From positions 1 to 43,159 of the forward strand of contig CAMAMO010000002.1 of NCBI GenBank assembly GCA_945836915.1: a stretch of 43,159 nucleotides of DNA, in the 5' to 3' direction. The notes beneath the pieces are model-generated. The model searched no databases. It was not told the DNA's origin and saw nothing but the letters and a program-made list of their open reading frames with translations. Position numbers and translations under genes: made by a program. Origin of the DNA: an uncultured Mediterranea sp. Lineage in GTDB: Bacteria > Bacteroidota > Bacteroidia > Bacteroidales > Bacteroidaceae. Positions 24,451-33,565 of the stretch are shown here, piece by piece; position 1 is the first letter of the stretch, and every line of letters starts with the position of its first letter.

Positions 24451-25329
24451 TTACATCACGTTAAGTACCTGTTCCTTGATTTGCTCCAGCTCGTCTTTCA
24501 TCTGAACCACAATGTTCTGCATCTGAGCATGATTGCTCTTGCTACCCAGTGTGTTGATTTCGCGGCCCATCTCCTGTGCAATGAAGCCAAGCTTCTTACC
24601 TTGTCCCTTGCCGTTACTTAGGGTTTCAAGGAAGTAGTTCAAGTGGTTGGCCAAACGTTGTTTCTCCTCGTTGATGTCGAGTTTCTCTATATAGTAGATG
24701 AGCTCTTGTTCCAACCGGTTTTTGTCGTAATCGGTGCCGACTACCTTTTCCAAACTCTCAATGATGCGCTCACGTATCTTGCTTACGCGCTCTTTTTCAA
24801 AGGGTTCAACTTCACTTAAAAGACGGCTTATGTTCGCAATTTTCTCTCTGAATTTCTTTTCCAGTGCTTCTCCCTCTTGTCTGCGAAAGGCTTCAAGCTG
24901 GGCCATAGCTTCCTCAATGCCTGTATAGACGGCAGTCCACTCTTCTTCATTCAGTTCTGTGGATTCAATACGGGTCAGTACATCGGGCATACGCATCAAC
25001 GTTGCAAACCAGTCCTCAGGCTCTGGAATACCTGTAAGTGTATGGATGTCTTTTACTTGCTTGTAGTATGAAACGAGCAATTCGCTGTTGATGGGGGTAG
25101 CCATAGCGGCTGCATCTTTCTTGTCCGTCCAGAGGTTGAAATCGACCTTACCGCGCTCAAGCCGGCGGGCTATCTCGTTACGAATCTCCATCTCTTTCTC
25201 GCGATAGAGGGGGGCCAAACGGGTGGAGAGATCAAGGGCCTTGCTGTTGAGCGACTTAATCTCGATGTTTACTTTTTTATCATTAAGTTCTACGGTGGCT
25301 TTACCGTAGCCAGTCATTGATTGTATCAT
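24451..25329 (-). CDS. yicC: YicC/YloC family endoribonuclease
   Basis: This 292-residue protein begins MIQSMTGYGKATVEL and ends with the conserved GFIAQEMGREINTLGSKSNH and MKDELEQIKEQVLNV, both hallmarks of the YicC family. The middle is charged and helical (residues about 120-260). Family members are described as oligomeric endoribonucleases acting in RNA turnover; the older name is stress-induced protein YicC. The neighbour gmk is a common partner across bacteria. The gene is divergent from tsaB, with a -7-like TATTTTTG upstream on the minus strand (25357-25350). Confidence 0.9.
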   Translation of the reverse strand: MIQSMTGYGKATVELNDKKVNIEIKSLNSKALDLSTRLAPLYREKEMEIRNEIARRLERGKVDFNLWTDKKDAAAMATPINSELLVSYYKQVKDIHTLTGIPEPEDWFATLMRMPDVLTRIESTELNEEEWTAVYTGIEEAMAQLEAFRRQEGEALEKKFREKIANISRLLSEVEPFEKERVSKIRERIIESLEKVVGTDYDKNRLEQELIYYIEKLDINEEKQRLANHLNYFLETLSNGKGQGKKLGFIAQEMGREINTLGSKSNHAQMQNIVVQMKDELEQIKEQVLNVM

Positions 25330-25349
25330 AATCTTTTTTAAGTTTTGTG

Positions 25350-25397
25350 CAAAAATACATGATTCTTTTAATTAATGGAAATAATTCACTATTTTTG
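25350..25397. promoter_or_regulatory. Divergent -7 elements for yicC and tsaB
   Basis: CAAAAATA (25350-25357) reads TATTTTTG on the minus strand, 21 bases from the yicC ATG. TATTTTTG (25390-25397) on the plus strand lies 21 bases before the tsaB ATG. Both match TAnnTTTG; neither has an exact TTTG at the -33 distance. Confidence 0.5.
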
Positions 25398-25418
25398 TAG
25401 CTTGAAAACTAAAAAAAG

Positions 25419-26111
25419 ATGTCGCGAATACTGCATATTGAGACCTCAACACAGGCCTGTTCTGTGGCTGTGAGTGAAGATGGACACAATCTCTTCACTC
25501 AAGAGGATATGGAGGGCCCCAACCATAATATCAAACTGGGGCTGTTTGTAGATGAAGCGCTGTCGTTTGCTGACAGTCACGCTTTGCCGTTGGATGCTGT
25601 AGCTGTGAGTTGCGGTCCGGGTTCATACACCGGATTGCGCATCGGGGTATCAATGGCAAAGGGAGTATGTTATGGCCGTAACCTGAAGTTAATCGGACTG
25701 CCTACACTAGAGGTAATGTGTGTGCCCGTTTTGCTCTATCATGAAGAGATTGAGGAGGAGGCGCTGCTTTGCCCCATGATTGATGCTCGCCGGATGGAGG
25801 TTTATGCCGCCATTTATGACCGTGCCCTGCATACTGTGCGACCCACGCAGGCTGATATTGTAACTCCAGAATGCTATCTGGAATATCTTGAAAAAGGGCC
25901 AGTCTATTTCTTTGGCAATGGGGCGGAGAAATGCAGGGAGACCATTGTTCATCCCAATGCCCGCTTTATTGACGCTATTCGTCCGCTGGCTCAGCATATG
26001 TGTCCGCTGGCAGAGAAGGCAATCGCTCTGGAAAAGTTTGAGGATGTGGCCTACTTTGAACCTTTCTACCTCAAGGAGTTTGTGGCTGGTAAGTCCAAAC
26101 CGCTACTCTGA
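25419..26111 (+). CDS. tsaB: tRNA threonylcarbamoyladenosine biosynthesis protein TsaB
   Basis: This 230-residue ASKHA-fold protein is the scaffold partner of TsaD in making t6A37 on ANN-decoding tRNAs. The N-terminal ILHIETSTQACSVAV and the conserved CGPGSYTGLRIGVSMAKGVC identify TsaB; the metal and ATP residues of TsaD are lacking, as expected. The C terminus is short, as in Bacteroidetes members. It opens a six-gene plus-strand run (tsaB, DUF4290, rimM, M23-like, dxr, rseP) with small gaps. Confidence 0.92.
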   Translation: MSRILHIETSTQACSVAVSEDGHNLFTQEDMEGPNHNIKLGLFVDEALSFADSHALPLDAVAVSCGPGSYTGLRIGVSMAKGVCYGRNLKLIGLPTLEVMCVPVLLYHEEIEEEALLCPMIDARRMEVYAAIYDRALHTVRPTQADIVTPECYLEYLEKGPVYFFGNGAEKCRETIVHPNARFIDAIRPLAQHMCPLAEKAIALEKFEDVAYFEPFYLKEFVAGKSKPLL

Positions 26112-26151
26112 TTACAGAGAGAAGAAAAGAATATTTGATTATTTAATGATT

Positions 26152-26781
26152 ATGTTACAATATAATACACAAAAAAAGAAAATGGCGCTACCAGAATATG
26201 GAAGGGCTGTGCAGAGTATGGTGGACCATGCCTTGACTATCGAAGACCGTCAGGAGCGTCAGCGCTGTGCTAACACCATCATCCGGATTATGCGTAATAT
26301 GTTCCCTCCACAGGAAAAAGGGGATGATCTCGATTACAACCATAGACTATGGGACCATCTGGCCATCATGTCTGATTTTAAGCTCGACGTGGACTATCCT
26401 TTTGAAATGACGGCCAAGGAGCGTTGGGTGGCTATGCCCGATTATGTCTCCTATCCCCAAGGGTCTATCCGTGTCCGTCATTATGGCCGCTTGGTGCAGG
26501 AGTTGATTCAAAAGGCTTGCGAGTTACCCGAAGGTCCAATGAAGATGAATTTGGTAGCTATGATTTGTAATCAGATGAAGAAGGATTACATTACATGGAA
26601 CAAGGACAACATTGATAATTATAAGATTGATCAAGACCTTGCAGAACTGAGTGATGGCAAACTTTACCTCACGCCTGAATTGGAGCAATTGATGGACCGC
26701 CGTGTAGCTCGTGTCTATCGCCCAAGCCGAGGCCAGTCGCAAAAGGGCGCACCCGGTAACCGCAACAAGAAGAGGTATTGA
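26152..26781 (+). CDS. DUF4290 family protein
   Basis: This 209-residue protein matches DUF4290, a Bacteroidetes-restricted family: YNTQKKKMALPEYGRAVQSM at the start, NTIIRIMRNMFP, then LWDHLAIMSDFKLDVDYPFE. It lacks signal peptide and membrane helices, so it is cytoplasmic. The C terminus is basic (SRGQSQKGAPGNRNKKRY), which would suit RNA binding; that is inference. The ATG at 26152 is chosen so that MLQYNT starts the protein; an ATG two codons earlier (26146) is equally possible. It sits between tsaB and rimM, both translation-related genes. Confidence 0.8.
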   Translation: MLQYNTQKKKMALPEYGRAVQSMVDHALTIEDRQERQRCANTIIRIMRNMFPPQEKGDDLDYNHRLWDHLAIMSDFKLDVDYPFEMTAKERWVAMPDYVSYPQGSIRVRHYGRLVQELIQKACELPEGPMKMNLVAMICNQMKKDYITWNKDNIDNYKIDQDLAELSDGKLYLTPELEQLMDRRVARVYRPSRGQSQKGAPGNRNKKRY

Positions 26782-26817
26782 TTGGAGTGAGTAATCGCTA
26801 AATAAAAGAAGGACAAC

Positions 26818-27399
26818 ATGATCAAGCAAGAGGAAGTTTACCGTATAGGGGTTTTTAACAAACCCCATGGCGTTAGGGGTGAATTGCAGTTCACGTTCAC
26901 TGACGATATCTTTGACCGTGTGGAGGCCAATTATCTTATCTGTCTGATGGACGGTATCTTGGTGCCCTTCTATATTGAGGAGTACCGTTTCCGCTCAGAC
27001 AACGCTGCGCTGATGAAACTTGAGGGGGTTGATACTGCTGAACAGGCCCGCCGTTTTACCAATGTGGAGGTCTATTTCCCCATAAGTCATGCGGAGGAGA
27101 TGGATCCGGGAGAACTGAGCTGGGACTTTTTCGTGGGATTCCGTGTGGAGGAAATCCATCACGGCGTCTTGGGCGAGGTTACCGATGTGGATACGACCAC
27201 CATGAACACCCTCTTTGTAGTGACTGATGCGGCAGACAACGAGATGTTGATACCGGCTTGTGAAGAGTTCATAACCGATATGGATGCTTCTCATCGGGTC
27301 ATTACCATGAATCTGCCCCAAGGACTGGTTGATATGAGTCTGGCGGAGGTTGATGAGGAGGAAGAGGAACTGAATGACGAGGAGGTAGAGGATGAATAA
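26818..27399 (+). CDS. rimM: Ribosome maturation factor RimM
   Basis: This 193-residue protein helps mature the 30S subunit head by binding S19 and 16S r[20 protein letters not shown] is the N-terminal RimM signature, and [12 protein letters not shown] to VLGEVTDV begins the PRC-barrel domain, ending with [11 protein letters not shown] and LPQGLVDM. The last 20 residues are very acidic ([14 protein letters not shown]). It begins 36 bases after the DUF4290 gene and overlaps the next start by 8 bases, implying translational coupling. Confidence 0.94.
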   Translation: MIKQEEVYRIGVFNKPHGVRGELQFTFTDDIFDRVEANYLICLMDGILVPFYIEEYRFRSDNAALMKLEGVDTAEQARRFTNVEVYFPISHAEEMDPGELSWDFFVGFRVEEIHHGVLGEVTDVDTTTMNTLFVVTDAADNEMLIPACEEFITDMDASHRVITMNLPQGLVDMSLAEVDEEEEELNDEEVEDE

Positions 27400-28270
27400 A
27401 CGGAAGACCATCAAGCGAAAGAGCAAGAAGTTGGCCTTTTGGCGTGACATCAAGTTCAAGTACAAGCTTACCATCATCAATGAGAGTACGCTTGAGGAGG
27501 TGGTGGGTATCAGGGTGTCAAAGCTCAATGGCATCTCGGTGCTGCTTTCAGCCCTGACGGTCCTCTTCGTGTTGGCAGCACTGATCATCACCTTTACCCC
27601 CTTGCGTAACTATCTGCCCGGCTATATGAACAGCGAGGTACGTGCTCAGGTGGTGGATAATGCACTGCGTGCTGATTCTCTGCAACTTTTACTTGATAGA
27701 CAAAACCTTTACATGGCCAATATCAAGGCTATACTGACAGGCGAGATTAAAGCGGATACCGTGCACTCTATCGACTCACTCACCGCCCTTCGTGGCGATT
27801 CGCTCATGGAGGTCACTCGTCGTGAAGAAGCCTTTCGTAAGCAGTACGAGGAACAGGAAAGGTATAATCTGAGTAATCCTAATCCCTCAAATAATAGCGA
27901 AAGTTTAATCTTCTTTCCGCCTGTTCGTGGGTTGGTGGTGACTGCCTTCAATGCTGAAAGTCGCCATTGGGGCATTGAGCTGGCGCCTAATCCCGGTGAA
28001 AGCGTGATAGCAACATTAGATGGTGTCGTCATGTTGAGCGGTTATACAACAGAGGGTGGTTACATGGTGATGATACAGCATAGCCGTGGATTTGTCTCGG
28101 TCTATAAATGGTGCCGGTCGTTGAACTGCAAGGAGGGCGACCGTGTAAAGGCTGGCCAGGTCATAGCTCAGACGATGGGCAAGAGCGAAAAGAGTAAAAG
28201 TCCCTATTTCACCTTCGAATTATGGCAAGAAGGTAGAGCCGTTAACCCGGAACATTACATCCTTTTTTAG
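27392..28270 (+). CDS. Membrane-anchored M23/LytM-like protein with lost metal ligands
   Basis: This 292-residue protein has a basic N terminus, one membrane helix (residues about 48-68), a coiled-coil stretch (about 80-160) and a C-terminal LytM fold (about 170-292). M23 peptidases bind zinc with HxxxD and HxH. Here the first is H192-W-G-I-E196 (Glu for Asp) and the HLHFE motif has become Y272-F-T274-F-E, losing both His; [12 protein letters not shown] lacks the usual second His. It is thus probably not a peptidase but a regulator or scaffold in peptidoglycan remodelling, like the degenerate LytM activators of amidases. It overlaps rimM by 8 bases. Confidence 0.85.
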   Translation: MNKRKTIKRKSKKLAFWRDIKFKYKLTIINESTLEEVVGIRVSKLNGISVLLSALTVLFVLAALIITFTPLRNYLPGYMNSEVRAQVVDNALRADSLQLLLDRQNLYMANIKAILTGEIKADTVHSIDSLTALRGDSLMEVTRREEAFRKQYEEQERYNLSNPNPSNNSESLIFFPPVRGLVVTAFNAESRHWGIELAPNPGESVIATLDGVVMLSGYTTEGGYMVMIQHSRGFVSVYKWCRSLNCKEGDRVKAGQVIAQTMGKSEKSKSPYFTFELWQEGRAVNPEHYILF

Positions 28271-28341
28271 CCTTTTCTACTAAAACAAAAATATAATTGG
28301 CAACACGTAAACTTATCAACTTATAAACAAAAAACACTGAA

Positions 28342-29493
28342 ATGAAAAAACAGATAGCCATATTAGGTTCCACAGGGAGCATTGGCACACAGGCTCTTCA
28401 AGTGATTGAAGAGCATCCTGACCTCTATGAAGCCTATGTGTTGACTGCTAACAATCGGGTCGATATGCTGATAGAACAGGCAAGAAAGTTCAGGCCTGAG
28501 GCGGTAGTCATTGCCAATGAAGAACGCTACAACCAGTTGAAGGAGGCATTGGCTGATTTGCCTATCAAAGTGTATGCTGGCAGCGAAGCGCTCTGTGAGG
28601 TGGTGACAGACCAACATATTGACATGGTGCTGACCGCCATGGTGGGCTATGCAGGATTAAAACCGACTATGCATGCTATCAAGGCACATAAGCCCATCGC
28701 TTTGGCCAATAAAGAGACTCTCGTGGTGGCTGGTGAACTGATCAATGAACTGGCTCATGTGAACCGTACGCCGATTCTTCCGGTGGATTCAGAGCATTCA
28801 GCTGTCTTTCAATGTTTGGCCGGAGAGGCTGACACACCTATCGAGAAGGTGATTCTTACCGCTTCAGGCGGACCCTTCCGCACCTATACGCATGAACAAT
28901 TGGCCCACGTTACCCGTCAACAGGCCTTGAAACATCCTAATTGGAGCATGGGGGCGAAGATTACGATTGATTCAGCCTCAATGATGAACAAGGGATTTGA
29001 GGTGATGGAGGCCAAATGGCTCTTCGGTGTAAAGCCAGAGCAGATTGAGGTGGTTGTACATCCGCAGAGCATTGTGCATAGTATGGTGCAATTTGAGGAT
29101 GGCGCTATCAAGGCGCAGCTGGGTATGCCCGATATGCGTCTGCCTATTCAGTATGCCTTTTCGTATCCGCAGCGTATCAAGGCTTCATTTCCACGCATCA
29201 ACTGGATGAATTGTGCTGAACTGACCTTTGAACAGCCTGACTTGGAGCGTTTCCGTAATCTGGCCTTGGCCTACGAGGCGATTCATAGAGGAGGAAATAT
29301 GCCTTGTATCGTCAATGCGGCTAACGAGGTGGTAGTTGAGGCTTTCCTTAACGACCGCATCTCCTTCCTGGGCATGAGCGATGTCATCGAACAGACAATG
29401 AGCCGGGCATCTTTCTTGGCTAAGCCCTCATATGAGGATTATGTGGCAACAGATGCTGAAGTGCGACGCCTGGCGGCTGAGTTGATTCATTAA
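28342..29493 (+). CDS. dxr: 1-deoxy-D-xylulose 5-phosphate reductoisomerase
   Basis: This 383-residue enzyme converts DXP to 2-C-methylerythritol 4-phosphate with NADPH, the committed step of the MEP isoprenoid pathway. GSTGSIGTQALQVI is the NADPH fold, KETLVVAGEL and LPVDSEHSAVFQCL bind metal and substrate, ASGGPFR and ITIDSASMMNKGFEVMEA hold catalytic residues, and VHPQSIVHSMVQFEDG is also conserved. Length is normal. The product pathway yields undecaprenyl phosphate, the carrier used by the priming transferase at the left end. Confidence 0.97.
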   Translation: MKKQIAILGSTGSIGTQALQVIEEHPDLYEAYVLTANNRVDMLIEQARKFRPEAVVIANEERYNQLKEALADLPIKVYAGSEALCEVVTDQHIDMVLTAMVGYAGLKPTMHAIKAHKPIALANKETLVVAGELINELAHVNRTPILPVDSEHSAVFQCLAGEADTPIEKVILTASGGPFRTYTHEQLAHVTRQQALKHPNWSMGAKITIDSASMMNKGFEVMEAKWLFGVKPEQIEVVVHPQSIVHSMVQFEDGAIKAQLGMPDMRLPIQYAFSYPQRIKASFPRINWMNCAELTFEQPDLERFRNLALAYEAIHRGGNMPCIVNAANEVVVEAFLNDRISFLGMSDVIEQTMSRASFLAKPSYEDYVATDAEVRRLAAELIH

Positions 29494-29542
29494 GCAAGTA
29501 CCTCTTTAAATAATATAGTATTAAACCAGAAAGATAGATTAG

Positions 29543-30949
29543 ATGGAAACATTTTTGATTCGAGCTTTGCAGCTCGTGATGAGTTTGTCTTTGCTCGTAA
29601 TGATTCACGAAGGTGGACATTTCCTCTTTGCACGTCTCTTCAAAACTCGTGTGGAGAAGTTCTGCCTCTTCTTTGACCCTTGGTTCACCCTCTTTAAGTT
29701 TCGTCCTCGTAACAGTGAAACGGAGTATGGCGTAGGATGGTTGCCTTTGGGTGGTTACGTGAAGATTGCCGGTATGATTGATGAATCGATGGATACTGAG
29801 CAGATGAAACAGCCTGTTCAACCTTGGGAGTTCCGTGCCAAGCCGGCGTGGCAACGCCTGCTCATTATGGTGGGTGGCGTGGTATTCAACTTCTTGCTGG
29901 CACTCTTTATCTATGCCATGATTCTCTTTGCATGGGGTGATCAATATATTCCCGTGAGTCAGGCTCCTCTCGGTATGGATTACAATGAAACGGCTCATCA
30001 GGTGGGCTTTCAGGATGGTGATGTTCTGATTTCGGCTGATGGGGTATCTTTTGAACGTTTGGGGGGAGATTTGCTTACGGCGGTAGTCGATGCCCGTCAG
30101 GTCACAGTGCTTCGTCAAGGCGAAGAGGTATCGGTCTATATACCTGATGACATGATGGACCGCTTGCTTGCAGACAGCGTTCGATTCGCTACCTTCCGTA
30201 TGCCCTGTTTAATTGACAGCCTGCGATCAGATGGCCCAGCGGCATTGGCTGGCATCCAGGTGGGGGATAGTATTACCAAACTGAATGGTCAGCAGGTGGC
30301 TTTCTATGACCTCCGTGAGATGTTGGATCAGCGCCGTCAGGCAGAGGCTGAGTTATTATTGTCTCCAGGTGTACGGAGTGATGATGGAAACTTGACTGCG
30401 CATGGCGATTCGCTGGTGCGTGCTAACCGCTTGATTGAGGTGACGCTTTATCGTAGAGGTGTACAGCAGGTGGTTGAGGTAGCCCTTGACTCAACCTATC
30501 TGATGGGCTTCTCGGCTTGTACAGATACCAAACGGCTCTATCCTGTAGTGACTAAAGAGTATGGTTTCTTTGCCTCTCTACCTGCGGGAGTAGCTTTGGG
30601 TGTGCAGACTTTGAAGGGCTATGTCGGTCAGATGAAGTATCTCTTCTCTAAGGAGGGAGCTAAACAGCTGGGTGGTTTCGGTACGATTGGTAGTATTTTC
30701 CCCGCTACGTGGGATTGGCACCAATTCTGGTATATGACGGCTTTCCTTAGTATTATTTTAGCTTTTATGAATATTCTGCCTATTCCAGCCCTGGATGGTG
30801 GTCATGTCCTTTTCCTTTTCTATGAGATAGTCACTCGCAGGAAGCCCAGCGATAAGTTTATGGAGTATGCACAGATGACAGGTATGGCTCTACTTTTCAT
30901 TCTCCTTTTCTGGGCAAATTTCAACGATATCCTTAGGTTCTTCTTTTAA
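29543..30949 (+). CDS. rseP: RseP-type site-2 (RIP) zinc metalloprotease
   Basis: This 468-residue inner-membrane protease cuts membrane-spanning substrates such as anti-sigma factors or leftover signal peptides. The zinc motif HEGGH is at residues 22-26 in the first helix, and NILPIPALDGGHVLFL supplies the third ligand near residue 410. Between them are four-helix segments and two PDZ-like regions (VGFQDGDVLISADG and AALAGIQVGDSITKLNG). It is the last gene of the run, 49 bases after dxr, and ends before a bidirectional terminator. The substrate is unknown; no anti-sigma gene is in the window. Confidence 0.93.
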   Translation: METFLIRALQLVMSLSLLVMIHEGGHFLFARLFKTRVEKFCLFFDPWFTLFKFRPRNSETEYGVGWLPLGGYVKIAGMIDESMDTEQMKQPVQPWEFRAKPAWQRLLIMVGGVVFNFLLALFIYAMILFAWGDQYIPVSQAPLGMDYNETAHQVGFQDGDVLISADGVSFERLGGDLLTAVVDARQVTVLRQGEEVSVYIPDDMMDRLLADSVRFATFRMPCLIDSLRSDGPAALAGIQVGDSITKLNGQQVAFYDLREMLDQRRQAEAELLLSPGVRSDDGNLTAHGDSLVRANRLIEVTLYRRGVQQVVEVALDSTYLMGFSACTDTKRLYPVVTKEYGFFASLPAGVALGVQTLKGYVGQMKYLFSKEGAKQLGGFGTIGSIFPATWDWHQFWYMTAFLSIILAFMNILPIPALDGGHVLFLFYEIVTRRKPSDKFMEYAQMTGMALLFILLFWANFNDILRFFF

Positions 30950-30966
30950 AAGACGCTAGAGTAATA

Positions 30967-31008
30967 AAACAGAGTGGGGGAGCTTTGCTAAGCTTCCCCA
31001 CTCTGTTT
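30967..31008. terminator. Bidirectional terminator between rseP and nadE
   Basis: AAACAGAGTGGGG and CCCCACTCTGTTT pair perfectly, continuing through AGCTT/AAGCT to a 4-base loop (TGCT) with one internal mismatch. Short T runs occur on both sides, fitting two convergent genes. Confidence 0.8.
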
Positions 31009-31018
31009 ATCATATCAT

Positions 31019-32944
31019 TTAAAGGGCATCTATATCAGCTTGCCATGAGTCGCTGCAGGCATCGCTCGGCATGCGCCAGTCTCCACGAGGACTGATAGAG
31101 AGACTTCCAACCTTTGGACCATCGGGTAGGCAGGAGCGCTTGAATTGTTGATTGAAGAACCTTCGACAGAAGGTCTTGAGCCATTTCTTAACAGTATCGT
31201 CACTATAGCTACCACGGAAAGCCTGCATGGCCAGATAATAGACTTTACTGGGACGGTATCCCCACCGCATGATGTAGTAGAGGAAGAAGTCATGCAGCTC
31301 ATACGGACCTACCAGATCTTCTGTGATTTGGGCTATCTCGCCATTCGGATTGGCAGGTATCAGTTCGGGGCTGATAGGGGTATCGACAATGTCGAGCAAG
31401 GTGAGGCGTGAGGTTTGATCAACACCGTTGTTAGCCACCCACTTGACCAGGTGGCGCACCAATGTTTTCGGTACACTGCCATTGACGCCATACATAGACA
31501 TGTGGTCACCGTTGTAGGTAGCCCAACCAAGTGATAACTCTGAGAGGTCACCCGTTCCAACGACCAGTCCCCATGTCTGGTTAGCAATGTCCATCAGCAG
31601 CTGCGTACGTTCACGGGCCTGTGAGTTCTCATAGACTACGTCATGTACTTTTTCGTCATGACCCAAATCTGCAAAGTGCTGCAGACAGGCTTCGCGAATG
31701 CTTATCTCTCGGATGGTAATACCGAGTGATTGCATGAGTGATATGGCATTGTTATAGGTGCGGTCTGTAGTGCCAAAGCCAGGCATAGTCACACCGATGA
31801 TGCCTTTGCGATCCCAACCCAAGCGGTCGAAGGTGCGTGCGCAAACCAGTAACGCAAGGGTGGAGTCGAGACCGCCAGAGATGCCTACTACAGCACTCTT
31901 GGCTTTGGTATGAACCAGCCGCTGTGCCAGTCCGTTGGTCTGTATGGCAAAGATTTCTTCGCATCGCTCGTCGAGTGTTGCTCCTTGTGGAACAAAGGGA
32001 TGAGGGTCAAAGGTGCGTGTCAAAGTCAGTTGGCGGGGATTGGTTAAGTCTGTAGCCACACGGCGGAAAGGTTCATCGGATAGTGTGGCTCTGCATGCGG
32101 CAAAGGTGGTATTGACTCGGCGTTCGGTGCGCAGACGTTCTACATCTATTTCGCTGATGATGGTCTGTGAATCCAAACTGAAACGCTCACTGCGTTGCAG
32201 TAGTTGGCCATTTTCATAAATCAACCCGTTTCCCGCGAATACCACATCAGTCGTTGATTCGCCGAAACCGCATGAGGAGAGAACATAGCCGCTGATACAG
32301 CGAGCAGACTGCTGGGATGCCAGTTGGCAAAGGTAGCTGTGCTTGCCTATACTCTCATCTGAGGCTGAGAGGTTGAAAATTATCTCTGCTCCCTCTAATG
32401 CCAGCCGTGAACTGGGAGGGATAACAGCCCACATGTCTTCACACAATTCGATGCCAAAAGTGGTGGTAGGGGTCTCAAATAGTAGGTCAATACCTAACGG
32501 TACCTGTTGGCCGCAAATGCGTACCTGCGTAGCGCGTATATCGCGTGACGAGGTAAACCAGCGCTTCTCATAAAACTCCTTGTAGTTGGGCAGGTAGGTC
32601 TTGGGTACAACTCCTAACGGCTTTCCGTGTTGTATCACGACAGCGGCATTGATAAGGGTTCCATCTATGGCGATGGGCATACCCACGATAGCAATGATAT
32701 CCAGCTGACGTGTATCACTCAAAATTTTGAAGAGCCCACGCTGTGCCTCATCGAGGAGCAGTTGCTGGGCAAAGAGATCGCCACAGGTATAGGCTGTGAT
32801 GCTTAACTCAGGAAAGGTAATAATCTCCACGCCTTTAGCATCGGCTAGGATAATTTCCTTCACTATCTCATCACAGTTGTAGTTGCAATGGGCCACTTTA
32901 ACACGGGGCACACAGGCCGCTACCTTGATAAATCCGTAATTCAT
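31019..32944 (-). CDS. nadE: Glutamine-hydrolysing NAD+ synthetase
   Basis: This 641-residue enzyme amidates deamido-NAD+ to NAD+ using glutamine. The N-terminal nitrilase-like glutaminase (about 1-290) has Glu46 in FPELSIT, Lys in [17 protein letters not shown], and the Cys nucleophile in IELCEDMW. The C-terminal synthetase has the PP-loop [28 protein letters not shown], and [20 protein letters not shown]. Both modules look intact, so it does not need free ammonia. It lies 26 bases after the DUF4738 lipoprotein gene at the end of the cytochrome bd operon. Confidence 0.96.
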   Translation of the reverse strand: MNYGFIKVAACVPRVKVAHCNYNCDEIVKEIILADAKGVEIITFPELSITAYTCGDLFAQQLLLDEAQRGLFKILSDTRQLDIIAIVGMPIAIDGTLINAAVVIQHGKPLGVVPKTYLPNYKEFYEKRWFTSSRDIRATQVRICGQQVPLGIDLLFETPTTTFGIELCEDMWAVIPPSSRLALEGAEIIFNLSASDESIGKHSYLCQLASQQSARCISGYVLSSCGFGESTTDVVFAGNGLIYENGQLLQRSERFSLDSQTIISEIDVERLRTERRVNTTFAACRATLSDEPFRRVATDLTNPRQLTLTRTFDPHPFVPQGATLDERCEEIFAIQTNGLAQRLVHTKAKSAVVGISGGLDSTLALLVCARTFDRLGWDRKGIIGVTMPGFGTTDRTYNNAISLMQSLGITIREISIREACLQHFADLGHDEKVHDVVYENSQARERTQLLMDIANQTWGLVVGTGDLSELSLGWATYNGDHMSMYGVNGSVPKTLVRHLVKWVANNGVDQTSRLTLLDIVDTPISPELIPANPNGEIAQITEDLVGPYELHDFFLYYIMRWGYRPSKVYYLAMQAFRGSYSDDTVKKWLKTFCRRFFNQQFKRSCLPDGPKVGSLSISPRGDWRMPSDACSDSWQADIDAL

Positions 32945-32970
32945 TGGTCTAAATCTTTATGGGTCCTTAG

Positions 32971-33531
32971 TTATCCTTGGGTTACATTCTCTTCGATGGG
33001 CAGTTCGTCCAAAGTCTCATCACACTCCATCGTCATTTTGCCTTGGGTGGTCAAGGTGATTCGGATAGGGAGGTAGAGGTCTGATTCAGGGTAGGTCAGA
33101 CTGGCCGTGAAACGGATGGTACCAGCATCGGTTACACAATCGAAGGCCATTCCCTCAAAACGGGCATGCTTTAAGAAGCGGGCATTGACCAATTGGGCAA
33201 AGTCTTGCTTCGTAAAGACGCGCTCATAGCGTACTTGGTGTTGGTAACTAAGTCGTAGGATGATGCGATTGTCGTAGTAGCTCTGTCCCTCTGCATTGGT
33301 TATCAAGGGTAGATTCTGGTCGCAACGACGCATAATCTTGTATTCATACGGCTCCTTTTTCACCTGTATGATATCAACCAATTCTATGGACGACATGGCC
33401 TTTGGTTGTTCTGAAGGTTTTTCATCACTGCTCATCTCTGTCAGTTGCACCTGACTCTTTTTTGTAGAGGAGTTGCAGGCAGTCAAGCAGAGGAGGAGCA
33501 GTGCCACTCCAGCAATAAAGATATGTTTCAT
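32971..33531 (-). CDS. DUF4738 lipoprotein
   Basis: This 186-residue protein has a lipoprotein signal (KHIFIAGVALLLLCLTAC, Cys19 lipidated) followed by a Ser/Lys/Glu-rich linker and a compact domain (about 50-180) with repeated beta-strand patterns. YDNRIILRLSY, VFTKQDFAQLV and LTYPESDLYLPIRITLT match DUF4738 as I recall it; the function is unknown. It begins 34 bases after cydB and ends 26 bases before nadE, so it belongs to that transcript. Confidence 0.75.
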   Translation of the reverse strand: MKHIFIAGVALLLLCLTACNSSTKKSQVQLTEMSSDEKPSEQPKAMSSIELVDIIQVKKEPYEYKIMRRCDQNLPLITNAEGQSYYDNRIILRLSYQHQVRYERVFTKQDFAQLVNARFLKHARFEGMAFDCVTDAGTIRFTASLTYPESDLYLPIRITLTTQGKMTMECDETLDELPIEENVTQG

Positions 33532-33565
33532 GTTTTACTATCCAATATATTCTTTTGTCTTATTT

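Noticed and set aside
25888-26151. Long N-terminal extension of the DUF4290 gene
   Set aside because: Overlaps the tsaB coding region in another frame; the family begins near MLQYNT.
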